Source: Methylomonas koyamae (GTDB taxonomy: Bacteria > Pseudomonadota > Gammaproteobacteria > Methylococcales > Methylomonadaceae). Taken from it: a DNA stretch of 64,000 nucleotides. Both the position numbers and the translations under genes were made by a program. The stretch is from positions 1,364,001-1,428,000 of the forward strand of contig NZ_AP019777.1 of assembly GCF_019669905.1 (NCBI RefSeq). The letters run 5' to 3'. Shown piece by piece: positions 48,366 to 57,374 of the stretch (position 1 is the first letter of the stretch; each line of letters starts with the position of its first letter). Below the pieces are notes generated by a model, which made no database searches, had not been told where the DNA came from, and saw only the letters and a list, made by a program, of their open reading frames with translations.

Positions 48366-49100
48366 ATGTGTTTTAGCGCCAATATGTCTTTGGGATTGGG
48401 AGTGGCCGGGCTGGTTGCGTCCAGCGTCACTTTTTTGGATAAGGACGAAACCTTTTGGGTCAGGTTGGCTCGGGCCTATGCGATTTTCCATTTTTCGTTG
48501 ATGGAGTTCATCCAGTATTTCGCCTATCCGGTCGCCGACCAGTGCGGCTACGGCACCAATTTACTGCTCAGCGAATTGTCGTCGGTGCATATCAGTTTGC
48601 AAGCCTTTGCCATCATGCCGGCCTTGGCCACCTATTCGACCGATCCCGGCGCGTTACGCAAAGCCTTTTTCGTCGGTAGCAGCCTGAGCGGCTTGTTTCT
48701 GATCTTTACTCGGCTGCCCAACGATTGGCAGTTGTTCGGGATCGATCCCAATTTCATCGGCCGCATGCAGTCCTGCCTGTTCATGGGCATTTACCACATC
48801 GGTTATGCGATTTCGAGCGCCTTCGGCTTGCTGGTTACCCACGGCTCGCTGTTCGCGTTGGCTTTGAGCGGGTTTGTCTGGAAAAACAATTGGCGGATCG
48901 GCACATACCATTGCTTCGGCGCCTTGATGACCTTGTTTGTGCCGCAGTGGTTGTTCGGCGTCAGTACCGGCGAAGCGGCGGCGATGTATTGCTTCTATTC
49001 GATTCCGATTACCGCCAGCTTCATGCCCTGGTTCAAAAAGATCTTTATCGGCCGGGTCGCGGATGCGGCCGATGGCATGCCGGCGCGGCAACAGTCCTAG
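48366..49100 (+). CDS. Integral membrane protein of the MCFSA-start type (DUF6629/DUF5765-like)
   Basis: A 244-residue protein with about seven hydrophobic segments. It begins MCFSANMSLGLG, the very unusual Cys-containing N-terminus shared by this uncharacterised membrane family, which suggests the cysteine is functional. A conserved charged/aromatic surface (HFSLMEFIQYFAYPVADQCG) follows. The function is unknown. It converges on the sugar-kinase gene, 4 bases apart. Confidence 0.75.
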   Translation: MCFSANMSLGLGVAGLVASSVTFLDKDETFWVRLARAYAIFHFSLMEFIQYFAYPVADQCGYGTNLLLSELSSVHISLQAFAIMPALATYSTDPGALRKAFFVGSSLSGLFLIFTRLPNDWQLFGIDPNFIGRMQSCLFMGIYHIGYAISSAFGLLVTHGSLFALALSGFVWKNNWRIGTYHCFGALMTLFVPQWLFGVSTGEAAAMYCFYSIPITASFMPWFKKIFIGRVADAADGMPARQQS

Positions 49101-49104
49101 CCGA

Positions 49105-49986
49105 TCATCCCCAGGCGGCTCTGAACTGGCGGTAAAATTCGGGGTCGCGCACCGTGGCCCCGCGGCGTCCGACGATGGCCGAGGCGAAATCTTGAGCGCG
49201 TGCCAGCGTCAACCGCAACGGCCAGCCGCGGTCGATTCCCAATAACACCACGGCGGCGAAGGCGTCGCCGGCGCCGACCGTGTCGACCACCTCAATGCTT
49301 GCAGCCGGTTGCACTTCGGCGAATTCGCCGGTTTGGGTCAATGCCATGGCGCCATGCTCGCCGCGAGTCACCACCACGCCCTGCAAATCGTAACGTTGCT
49401 GCAATAGCCGCAGCTTGCTGTCGATGGCATGCTCCTCCGGCAGCAATAAGGCCAGTTCTTCATCGTTCAGTTTCAACCAATCGGCGGCGCTCATCCACTG
49501 ATGGACTGCATCCGCATCCCACCACGGCGCGCGCAAATTGACGTCGAAAAACACCGGGCCGCGCCATTGGCGTTTGATCTGTTCGAACGTTGCGCGGGAT
49601 ACATCATGCCGCAGCGCCAGGCTGCCGTGGTAGAGCAAGCCCAGCTCGCTGCCGGCGGGTAATTCCATGGCCGCGATGTAATCGTAGGCTTGTTGTTCCA
49701 GAATACGGTAACTCGGCTGGCCGTTGTCGATGCTGACCGCGACACTGCCGGTCGGACGGGCGGCGTCTGTCTCCACCCCATTTTGGCGCATGCCGTGGTT
49801 TTGCATGGCCGCCAACAATTCCGCCCCCGCCGCATCCCGGCCGATGCGGCTGACAAATAAAGGTTCGGCGCCCAAACCTTGCAAATGCCAGGCAACGTTG
49901 AAAGGCGCTCCGCCGAGTATCCGGCTGCCGTCCGGGAAGCAATCGAACAGCGCTTCGCCGAAAATGGTTATCGAATCTGCCGGCAT
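49105..49986 (-). CDS. PfkB-family carbohydrate kinase
   Basis: A 293-residue ribokinase-fold kinase. The N-terminal LGGAPFNVAWHLQGLG motif and the C-terminal catalytic signature DTVGAGDAFAAVVLLG (with the base aspartate) are present. Sequence length and the early FDCFPDGSRILGGAPFN segment fit fructokinase-like members, but the sugar cannot be assigned. It is a single gene facing away from the ATP-grasp cluster. Confidence 0.88.
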   Translation of the reverse strand: MPADSITIFGEALFDCFPDGSRILGGAPFNVAWHLQGLGAEPLFVSRIGRDAAGAELLAAMQNHGMRQNGVETDAARPTGSVAVSIDNGQPSYRILEQQAYDYIAAMELPAGSELGLLYHGSLALRHDVSRATFEQIKRQWRGPVFFDVNLRAPWWDADAVHQWMSAADWLKLNDEELALLLPEEHAIDSKLRLLQQRYDLQGVVVTRGEHGAMALTQTGEFAEVQPAASIEVVDTVGAGDAFAAVVLLGIDRGWPLRLTLARAQDFASAIVGRRGATVRDPEFYRQFRAAWG

Positions 49987-50106
49987 GGTGTCCGCCTGAA
50001 TTAAAGGTGTGGGGCGGCAACCTTAGCCAATCGGCCGGAAAATGGCAATCGGTTACGGCTGGCAAACGGGGCGGCGTTCGTTTTAGGGGCGGTGGCTGGT
50101 GTCTTG

Positions 50107-50123
50107 TGCACCGATTTGGTGCG
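50107..50123. promoter_or_regulatory. NtrC-type enhancer site
   Basis: TGCACC-N5-GGTGCG (50107-50123) matches the 17-base NtrC palindrome TGCACC-N5-GGTGCA at all but the last base. It lies about 95 bases upstream of the expected start of the sigma-54 promoter, a normal distance for an enhancer. Confidence 0.75.
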
Positions 50124-50184
50124 TCTGTTTCGGCTGTTGTGCGGGGCGGTATTTAACCGGCTGATAAATCAGCATTAATTTGTT

Positions 50185-50200
50185 TGGCATGTGGTTTGCA
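50185..50200 (+). promoter_or_regulatory. Sigma-54 (-24/-12) promoter of the ATP-grasp cluster
   Basis: TGGCATG-N4-TTGCA: the invariant GG (50186-50187) and GC (50198-50199) are 10 bases apart, exactly the sigma-54 spacing, with only one base off the consensus. The predicted start point is near 50211, two bases before the first ATG, so the transcript would be almost leaderless. Confidence 0.8.
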
Positions 50201-50212
50201 CTGGATTAAGTC

Positions 50213-51640
50213 ATGAATACACAAAATATTTTCGATGAAATGCGGGCCGGAGACGGCCAGGTGCGGCTGCTCTATCAACCGTTTTCCGAATGGCTGAAAG
50301 GCGTCGATCATGCGCAACTGATGCAGAAATCCCGCGAAGCGGAAATGCTGTTCCGGCGGGTCGGCATCACGTTTAACGTTTACGGCGAGGAAGCCGGCGC
50401 CGAGCGCTTGATTCCGTTCGACGTGATTCCGCGGATTCTGGCGGCCAACGAGTGGCGCCAGCTTTCGGCCGGCGTGATCCAGCGCGTCGCTGCTTTGAAT
50501 GCTTTCCTGAACGACTTGTACCACGACCAGGAAATTATCAAGGCCGGCATCGTGCCGGCGACTATCCTGGAAAACGAAATGTACCGGCCGGAAATGCAGG
50601 GCGTGGACGTGCCGGGCGGCATCTACGCCCACATCGCCGGTATCGATATCGTGCGTACCGCGGAAAACCAGTTCTATGTGCTGGAAGACAATCTGCGTAC
50701 CCCGTCCGGCGTGTCTTACATGCTGGAAAACCGCAAAATGATGATGCGCCTGTTTCCGGAACTGTTCCGCCGTTACGCGGTGGCGCCGGTCGAGCATTAT
50801 CCGCAGGTGTTGTTGAATAACTTGCGTGCGGTAGCGCAGCCCGGCGTGCACGATCCGGTGGTGGTGTTGTTGACGCCGGGCGCCTATAACAGCGCCTATT
50901 TCGAGCACGCATTCCTGGCGCAACAAATGGGTATCGAACTGGTGGAAGGCCAGGATCTGTTCTGTAAAGACAACGCAGTGTTCATGCGCACCACCGAAGG
51001 GCCGAAACGGGTCGACGTGATTTACCGCCGCATCGACGACGATTTCCTCGATCCGTTGGCGTTCCGCGAAGATTCTATGCTCGGCGTACCGGGGCTGGTT
51101 TCGGTATACCGCAACGGCGGCGTGACTTTGGCCAATGCGATTGGCGCCGGCGTCGCCGACGATAAATCGACTTATACCTATGTGCCGGAAATGGTGCGTT
51201 TTTACCTGGGCGAGGAGCCGATATTGTCGAACGTACCGACCTACAAGTTGGAAAAGCCGGACGATTTGAAATACGTGCTGGAACATTTGGCGGAACTGGT
51301 GGTGAAAGAGGTACAGGGTTCCGGCGGCTACGGCATGCTGGTCGGCCCGACTGCGTCCAAGCAGCAAATCGAAGAGTTTCGGGCGCGGATTCTGGCCGAA
51401 CCGGACAATTACATCGCCCAGCCCACGTTGGCGTTGTCGACCTGTCCGACCTTGGTCGAGCAAGGCGTGGCGCCGAGGCACGTCGATTTGCGGCCGTTCG
51501 TGCTGTCCGGTAAGACCGTAACGTTGGTGCCGGGCGGATTGTGCCGGGTGGCGATGCGGGAGGGTTCGTTGGTGGTCAATTCCTCGCAAGGCGGCGGTAC
51601 CAAAGACACCTGGGTGTTGAACGGAGATAAACCATGCTGA
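50213..51640 (+). CDS. Circularly permuted ATP-grasp enzyme
   Basis: A 475-residue member of the circularly permuted ATP-grasp family (DUF404/DUF407), predicted to form amide or peptide bonds with ATP. Family stretches are IFDEMRAGDGQVRLLYQPF at the start, YVLEDNLRTPSGVSYML near residue 155, DVIYRRIDDDFLDP near residue 270 and the C-terminal QGGGTKDTWVL. It overlaps the next gene by 7 bases. It is the first gene behind the sigma-54/NtrC control region. Substrate unknown. Confidence 0.93.
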   Translation: MNTQNIFDEMRAGDGQVRLLYQPFSEWLKGVDHAQLMQKSREAEMLFRRVGITFNVYGEEAGAERLIPFDVIPRILAANEWRQLSAGVIQRVAALNAFLNDLYHDQEIIKAGIVPATILENEMYRPEMQGVDVPGGIYAHIAGIDIVRTAENQFYVLEDNLRTPSGVSYMLENRKMMMRLFPELFRRYAVAPVEHYPQVLLNNLRAVAQPGVHDPVVVLLTPGAYNSAYFEHAFLAQQMGIELVEGQDLFCKDNAVFMRTTEGPKRVDVIYRRIDDDFLDPLAFREDSMLGVPGLVSVYRNGGVTLANAIGAGVADDKSTYTYVPEMVRFYLGEEPILSNVPTYKLEKPDDLKYVLEHLAELVVKEVQGSGGYGMLVGPTASKQQIEEFRARILAEPDNYIAQPTLALSTCPTLVEQGVAPRHVDLRPFVLSGKTVTLVPGGLCRVAMREGSLVVNSSQGGGTKDTWVLNGDKPC

Positions 51641-52575
51641 GCCGTACCGCCGATCATTTATATTGGATGGCGCGCTATATCGAGCGTGCCGAAAACATGG
51701 CTCGGGTGCTGGACGTGACCGACCGCATGTCGCTGGTGGCCAATAGCGCCTACGACGAAGCGGCGCGCTGGAAACCGCCGGTTTTGATCGCCGACGACGT
51801 TGCCGTGTTCGAGCGCGATTACGGCAGCTACACGGCGGCGAACGTGATGCACTACATGGCCTTGGACGAACGCAATCCGTCCAGCATCGTCAGCGCGCTG
51901 GGCGCGGCCAGGGAAAACGCCAGGGCGGTGCGGGTGGCGATGTCGTCGGAGATGTGGGAAACCGTCAATGCGCTGTGGTTGGAATTGCGGCAGCGGATTC
52001 GGCAGGGCCTGCGCGAAGCCGATATCGGCGAGTTCTGCGATTGGGTCAAGTCGCGCTCGCACCTGTTCCGCGGCGTGACCTTCGGCACCATGTTGCGCGA
52101 CGACGGCTACAAATTCGTCCGCTTGGGCAGTTTCGTCGAACGTGCCGACAATACCGCGCGCTTGCTGGATGCCAAGTTTCAGTTGCTGTTGCCTAACGAA
52201 GACCCGACTGCCGAAATGGATTACTACGAGTGGAGTTCGTTGCTGCGTTCGGTGTCGGCGTTCGAGGCCTACCAGAAAGTCTACCGCGATACGATAGAGC
52301 CGACCAAAGTGGCCGAGTTACTGGTATTGCGCGACGACATGCCGCGTTCGCTGCATGCCTGTTACGACGAGTTGGCGCCGATTTTGGAGCAACTTTGCCG
52401 CCAGCCCGGCTGCGAGTGTTTACGACTGGCCGGCGAGAACCATGCCCGGCTGCATTTCGGACGCATCAACCACATTTTTAACAGCGGTTTGCACGAGTTT
52501 TTGCAGGATTTCATCGCCCGTAACAATGCGCTCGGCATCGAGATTCAACGGGCGTTTCTGAATAGCCCGGATTAG
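51634..52575 (+). CDS. Alpha-E domain protein (DUF403)
   Basis: A 313-residue all-helical protein that begins MLSRTADHLYWMARYIERAEN, the family hallmark. Alpha-E proteins almost always sit beside the circularly permuted ATP-grasp gene, and probably work as its partner or as a carrier/scaffold; the reaction is unknown. It overlaps the ATP-grasp gene by 7 bases, and the HPPD-like gene starts 100 bases after it. Confidence 0.93.
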   Translation: MLSRTADHLYWMARYIERAENMARVLDVTDRMSLVANSAYDEAARWKPPVLIADDVAVFERDYGSYTAANVMHYMALDERNPSSIVSALGAARENARAVRVAMSSEMWETVNALWLELRQRIRQGLREADIGEFCDWVKSRSHLFRGVTFGTMLRDDGYKFVRLGSFVERADNTARLLDAKFQLLLPNEDPTAEMDYYEWSSLLRSVSAFEAYQKVYRDTIEPTKVAELLVLRDDMPRSLHACYDELAPILEQLCRQPGCECLRLAGENHARLHFGRINHIFNSGLHEFLQDFIARNNALGIEIQRAFLNSPD

Positions 52576-52675
52576 CCGGTTTGGCCTAGCCGTCTGCAGC
52601 GTTGCTAAGCGCGGCGGCGGCCGGTTCGGCCAAACCCAATGCAGGTAGCGGATAGAAAGCGTTAGAGGAAACAGG

Positions 52676-53932
52676 ATGGTTAATTCATTGATTCACCCCA
52701 AGCAGGGCGATAAGGCCAATTCGGCTTGGTTCGAGGAGTTTTTGGTCCGGTTGTTGGAAAACCGCGACCGCACCGGGTTGAGCGAAATGATTCGCGAGAT
52801 CGATGCGCTGATGATCACGGTCGAGCCCGGATGTTCGGCGGCTTACGTCAGCGAGTTGGCTCTGATGACGCCTTACCACTACTTGGTCACGTTGGAGTCG
52901 GAGTCGCATTGGACCCATATCCTGCGCATCGATATGGAGTCGCCGGATTTGTTGGTGCGCGAGGTGCGCGATCCGGGGCGCGGCGATATTTTCCGCAGCT
53001 TGAACGAAGTGTATCCGATCGGGGCGCATAAACCCAACTCGCGCTACATGGGCGAGATTTTCCGGGTCAGCAATCTGCACGAAGTGGTGGAGCAGCAAAA
53101 AGGCCGGGAAATCCGCTTCTTCAATCAGGACCAGATCCGCAAACTGGAATTGCCCGGCAATATGGCGATCGTCAAGCCGTCGCCGTATACGCACAACGTC
53201 GTCGCTTATTGGGAGCGGCCGCCGGAAGATATGCGGGTGTATGCATTAGGCAACAGCGTGATTCTGGACGAAGTCAACCGCGGTTACCATGCCGCCAAGG
53301 CCATTCAAGAAGACTTGGGGCTGGATAAACTGATCCGGCCTATCGACCATTTGGCAACCCGCGTTTACAGCCAGAACCGGGAAGTGGCGATACTGGAGTA
53401 TCTGACCCTGTCCAGTTACTACTATTGGGGGTCGTACGATATCGCCAACCAAAATTCGTCGACCAACGTCACCAAAAGCATCCATTACGCCGATGAGCGG
53501 ATCAGCCCGGCCAAAGTCTTTACGGCGGCGAACCAGCCCTATTTCGTCAACCATTTGGTGGGCTTGCCGTCGCCGACCGAAAATTTCGTGCGCAATTACG
53601 GGCCGCGCCTGCACCATCTGGCCCTGGCAGTCGCCGACGGCGAGACCGGCAACCAGGCCAACATCGATTACGTGGTCGATGCGATTCGGGCTCGGGGTAA
53701 GGATTTTCTGCTGGATGTAATCGGTTCGCGCGAAGAAGGTTTGAAGCAGATTTTTTCCAGCGCATCCGAACACTCGTCGTTGATTATCGAATACGTGCAG
53801 CGGTTCGGCGATTTCGACGGTTTTTTTACCAAGCAAAACGTCGCCGAATTGACTCATGCCGCCGGCGTGGAGGAAAACTTGCGTCTACTACAGGCTGAAA
53901 GCGAAGCCGCCAATCCATTGGTGAATGCATGA
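52676..53932 (+). CDS. HPPD/VOC-like protein with His-His-Glu metal site
   Basis: A 418-residue protein. The first 215 residues are not recognised. From about 218 the sequence follows a vicinal-oxygen-chelate fold like 4-hydroxyphenylpyruvate dioxygenase: H225 in PIDHLATRV, H314 in RLHHLALAVADG, and E372 in LIIEYVQRFGDFDGF would form the 2-His-1-carboxylate iron site. The spacing between the second His and Glu is shorter than in HPPD. It overlaps the transglutaminase gene by 4 bases, so it belongs to the ATP-grasp cluster. It could be an iron dioxygenase, a DUF1338-like enzyme or an inactive relative. Confidence 0.75.
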   Translation: MVNSLIHPKQGDKANSAWFEEFLVRLLENRDRTGLSEMIREIDALMITVEPGCSAAYVSELALMTPYHYLVTLESESHWTHILRIDMESPDLLVREVRDPGRGDIFRSLNEVYPIGAHKPNSRYMGEIFRVSNLHEVVEQQKGREIRFFNQDQIRKLELPGNMAIVKPSPYTHNVVAYWERPPEDMRVYALGNSVILDEVNRGYHAAKAIQEDLGLDKLIRPIDHLATRVYSQNREVAILEYLTLSSYYYWGSYDIANQNSSTNVTKSIHYADERISPAKVFTAANQPYFVNHLVGLPSPTENFVRNYGPRLHHLALAVADGETGNQANIDYVVDAIRARGKDFLLDVIGSREEGLKQIFSSASEHSSLIIEYVQRFGDFDGFFTKQNVAELTHAAGVEENLRLLQAESEAANPLVNA

Positions 53933-56900
53933 GTATTCGTGTCGCGATAAACCACAAGACCAGCTATTTCTACGATAAGCCGGTGCAATTGACGCCGCAC
54001 GTGTTGCGGCTACGGCCGGCCGTGCATTCGCGGACGCCGATTTCGGCCTATTCGCTGCGGGTCAAACCGGAAAAGCACTTTATCAATTGGCAGCAAGACC
54101 CGTTCGGCAACTATTTGGCGAGGCTGGTGTTTCCGGAAAAAACCCGGGAGTTTTCGATCGAGGTGGATTTGATCGCCGAAATGACGGTGATTAATCCATT
54201 CGACTTTTTCCTGGAGGAATATGCCGAGAAATATCCGTTCGCATATCCTGAGCAATTAGCCAAGGAGCTGGCGCCGTATTTGGAAGTTAGGGAGCAGGGA
54301 CCGTTGCTGACCGAATTTCTGAAAACTTTGCCGCGTAGCGAGCAAGGCGTGGTCGATTTTCTGGTGGCGGCCAACCAGGCGGTCAATCAAACGGTGGCTT
54401 ACTCTATCCGGATGGAACCGGGCGTGCAAAGCTGCGAAGAAACCTTGGCGAAGAAGTTGGGGTCTTGCCGCGATTCCGGCTGGCTGCTGGTGCAAGTGTT
54501 GCGCCACATGGGCTTGGCGGCGCGCTTCGTATCCGGCTATTTGGTGCAGTTGGTGGCCGATGTCAAGGCCTTGGACGGGCCGTCCGGCACCGATCACGAT
54601 TTCACCGATTTACACGCCTGGGCCGAAGTGTATATCCCCGGCGCCGGCTGGGTCGGCCTGGATCCGACTTCGGGGTTGTTTGCCGGCGAGGGTCACATTC
54701 CGCTGGCCTGCACCGCCGATTACGTTAGTGCGGCGCCGGTCAGCGGCGGATTTGTCGGCCAGGCGGAAACGCGTTTCGAATTTGCCAACCGCGTCAGCCG
54801 GATACACGAGGATCCGCGCGTCACCAAACCTTACACCGAACGGCAATGGGCCGAGATCGATGCGTTGGGCGAGAAAGTCGACGCCGAACTGCTGGCCGGC
54901 GACGTCCGGCTGACGATGGGCGGCGAGCCGACCTTCGTTTCGATCGATAACATGGATGCGCCGGAATGGAACACGGAAGCCGACGGCTTGGAAAAACGCA
55001 AATTGGCGGGGAAATTGATTCGGCGCTTGCGCGACAGTTTTGCCCCGGGCGGTTTGTTGTACTTCGGCCAAGGCAAATGGTATCCGGGCGAGCCGTTGCC
55101 GCGCTGGCAGTTGGCGTGTTTCTGGCGCAAAGACGGTGCGCCGGTTTGGAAAAACCCAGGCTTGCTGGCCGACGAAAGCCGTGATTACGGATTCGCCCGC
55201 GAGCAGGCCGACTCGTTTGTACGCGATTTGGCGAAGCGGCTGGGCTTGAAGAGTTCGTTTATCGTGCCGGGCTACGAGGACCCGTTACATTACTTGCATC
55301 AGGAAAGTTTATTGCCGGCCAATCTGGACCCGAAGCGGGCCGATTTGACCGACGAATTGGAACGGCAGCGGCTGGCGCGGATTTTGAGCGGCGATTTGGG
55401 GGCTCCGGTAGGTTACGCGTTGCCGTTACACTGGCGTTACAAAACCCGGTCCTGGAACAGCGCGCTCTGGTCTTTCCGCCGCGGCGAGATGTACCTGCTG
55501 CCCGGCGATTCGGCGATGGGTCTGCGTTTGCCGTTAAATAGCCTGCCGTGGGTGCCGTTCGAGCGCCGGGAGCAGCCGGTCGAGCGCAGTTTGTACGATA
55601 GCGTCGAACCGCTGGGCGATATAGATTCCGAAGTCAGCCGGCGCTATAGCCAAACTGCGAAGCAGGAATGGCATCCGCCCGAAATGGAGGCCGTGGACGA
55701 GCGCGACTCAAGCGATCCGCTGTGGATACCGCATACCGCGCTGGTGGTGGAGAGCAGGGAAGGGCGGTTGTACGTGTTTCTGCCGCCGACCAACGAATTG
55801 GAACACTATCTGGATCTGATCGCCTCAGTTGAGGCCACCGCTGCGGCATTGAAGCTGCCGGTCGTGATAGAAGGCTACCAGCCGCCGCACGATTTGCGCT
55901 TGAACCGCTTGCCGGTGACGCCGGATCCCGGTGTGATCGAGGTCAATATCCATCCCGCGGCGAGTTGGCGCGAGTTGGTCGAGAATACGACGACGCTTTA
56001 CGAAGATGCCCGCCTGACCCGGTTGAGTACCGAGAAGTTCATGCTGGATGGCCGCCATACCGGCACCGGTGGCGGCAACCATGTCACGTTGGGCGGTATT
56101 ACCCCGGCGGACAGCCCGATTCTGCGGCGTCCCGATTTGCTGCGCAGTTTGGTTACTTATTGGCAACATCATCCTGCCTTGTCGTATTTATTCTCGGGTT
56201 TGTTCATCGGCCCGACCAGCCAGGCGCCGCGGGTCGACGAAGCCCGTAACGACAGTTTGTACGAGCTGGAGATAGCATTCCAACAAATGCCCGACGGCGA
56301 AGTGCCGGCTCCCTGGCTGGTGGATCGTCTGTTGCGCAATTTGTTGGTCGATATGACCGGAAATACCCACCGCGCGGAGTTTTGCATCGATAAGCTGTAT
56401 GCGCCGGGCAGCGATGCCGGGCGGTTGGGCTTGCTGGAATTGCGGGCTTTCGAAATGCCGCCGCACGCCCGGATGAGTCTGATGCAAATGTTGCTGCTCA
56501 GAACCCTGGTGGCTTGGTTTTGGCGTCAGCCTTACCGGAAGCCGCTGGTGCGCTGGGGTACGCAATTGCACGATAAATACATGTTGCCGCATTTTATCGC
56601 CAGCGATATTCAAGATGTGGCGCGCGATCTGCAAACGGCCGGATACGATTTCAAGAGCGACTGGTTTGCGCCGTTTTTGGAGTTCCGGTTTCCGCACATC
56701 GGCAGCTTGCGCGTCGGCGATTTGCAGTTGGATTTACATCAGGCGATCGAGCCCTGGCATGTGCTGGGCGAGGAAATCGCCAGCGGCGGCACCGCACGGT
56801 ATGTGGATTCTTCGGTCGAACGGCTGCAAGTTTCGCTGAACGGGGCGATGGGCGAGCGTTATCTATTGAGTTGTAACGGCCGGCGCGTGCCGCTGCAGCC

Positions 56901-57240
56901 GACGGGCAAGCAGGGCGAGATGGTGGCCGGGATTCGCTACCGGGCCTGGAATCCGCCGTCGGCTTTGCATCCAACCATCGGCGTACAGGCTCCCTTGGTA
57001 TTCGATCTGATCGATACCTGGAACGGGCGTTCGGTTGGCGGATGCACCTACCATGTCAGTCATCCCGGCGGGCGCAATTACGATACCTTGCCGGTGAATG
57101 CTTATGAAGCCGAAGGCCGGCGGGTCAGCCGGTTTTTGCGACATGGTTATACGCCGAGTACCGGTTCTGCCGAATTGCCTGCCGAAGAAACGAACAGGGA
57201 CTATCCGTTGACTTTGGATTTGCGCTGGAATGCCCGCTAG
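53929..57240 (+). CDS. Transglutaminase-like protein fused to DUF2126
   Basis: An 1103-residue two-part protein. Residues 1-290 are a bacterial transglutaminase/protease-like module with the catalytic triad C180 (GSCRDSGWLL), H229 (LHAWAEVY) and D245 (GLDPTSGL). The remaining 800 residues are DUF2126, with stretches such as RLTMGGEPTFVSIDNMD and DGRHTGTGGGNHVTLGG. In many bacteria this protein occurs beside the ATP-grasp and alpha-E genes and is thought to cut or join peptide amide bonds. It is the last gene of the cluster. Confidence 0.92.
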   Translation: MSIRVAINHKTSYFYDKPVQLTPHVLRLRPAVHSRTPISAYSLRVKPEKHFINWQQDPFGNYLARLVFPEKTREFSIEVDLIAEMTVINPFDFFLEEYAEKYPFAYPEQLAKELAPYLEVREQGPLLTEFLKTLPRSEQGVVDFLVAANQAVNQTVAYSIRMEPGVQSCEETLAKKLGSCRDSGWLLVQVLRHMGLAARFVSGYLVQLVADVKALDGPSGTDHDFTDLHAWAEVYIPGAGWVGLDPTSGLFAGEGHIPLACTADYVSAAPVSGGFVGQAETRFEFANRVSRIHEDPRVTKPYTERQWAEIDALGEKVDAELLAGDVRLTMGGEPTFVSIDNMDAPEWNTEADGLEKRKLAGKLIRRLRDSFAPGGLLYFGQGKWYPGEPLPRWQLACFWRKDGAPVWKNPGLLADESRDYGFAREQADSFVRDLAKRLGLKSSFIVPGYEDPLHYLHQESLLPANLDPKRADLTDELERQRLARILSGDLGAPVGYALPLHWRYKTRSWNSALWSFRRGEMYLLPGDSAMGLRLPLNSLPWVPFERREQPVERSLYDSVEPLGDIDSEVSRRYSQTAKQEWHPPEMEAVDERDSSDPLWIPHTALVVESREGRLYVFLPPTNELEHYLDLIASVEATAAALKLPVVIEGYQPPHDLRLNRLPVTPDPGVIEVNIHPAASWRELVENTTTLYEDARLTRLSTEKFMLDGRHTGTGGGNHVTLGGITPADSPILRRPDLLRSLVTYWQHHPALSYLFSGLFIGPTSQAPRVDEARNDSLYELEIAFQQMPDGEVPAPWLVDRLLRNLLVDMTGNTHRAEFCIDKLYAPGSDAGRLGLLELRAFEMPPHARMSLMQMLLLRTLVAWFWRQPYRKPLVRWGTQLHDKYMLPHFIASDIQDVARDLQTAGYDFKSDWFAPFLEFRFPHIGSLRVGDLQLDLHQAIEPWHVLGEEIASGGTARYVDSSVERLQVSLNGAMGERYLLSCNGRRVPLQPTGKQGEMVAGIRYRAWNPPSALHPTIGVQAPLVFDLIDTWNGRSVGGCTYHVSHPGGRNYDTLPVNAYEAEGRRVSRFLRHGYTPSTGSAELPAEETNRDYPLTLDLRWNAR

Positions 57241-57374
57241 CTAACTTGCCGTCTCGGTGGAGGCCAGGGTTTTTTGTCAAGCGGTTTTAAAATTAATAGA
57301 ATTGATATACCATCTTGAAATGGCTTGTGAAAAAGTTTCCATAGTTATTTGAACTTGTTAAACAAATTTATTAA

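Noticed and set aside
50153..51589. 478-codon minus-strand frame opposite the ATP-grasp gene
   Set aside because: Antisense to a well-supported family gene; His/Arg/Gln-rich shadow with no motif.
57330..57374. Possible sigma-54 promoter before the first acyltransferase
   Set aside because: TGGCTTG occurs, but no TTGC follows at the required distance, so GG-N10-GC is not met.
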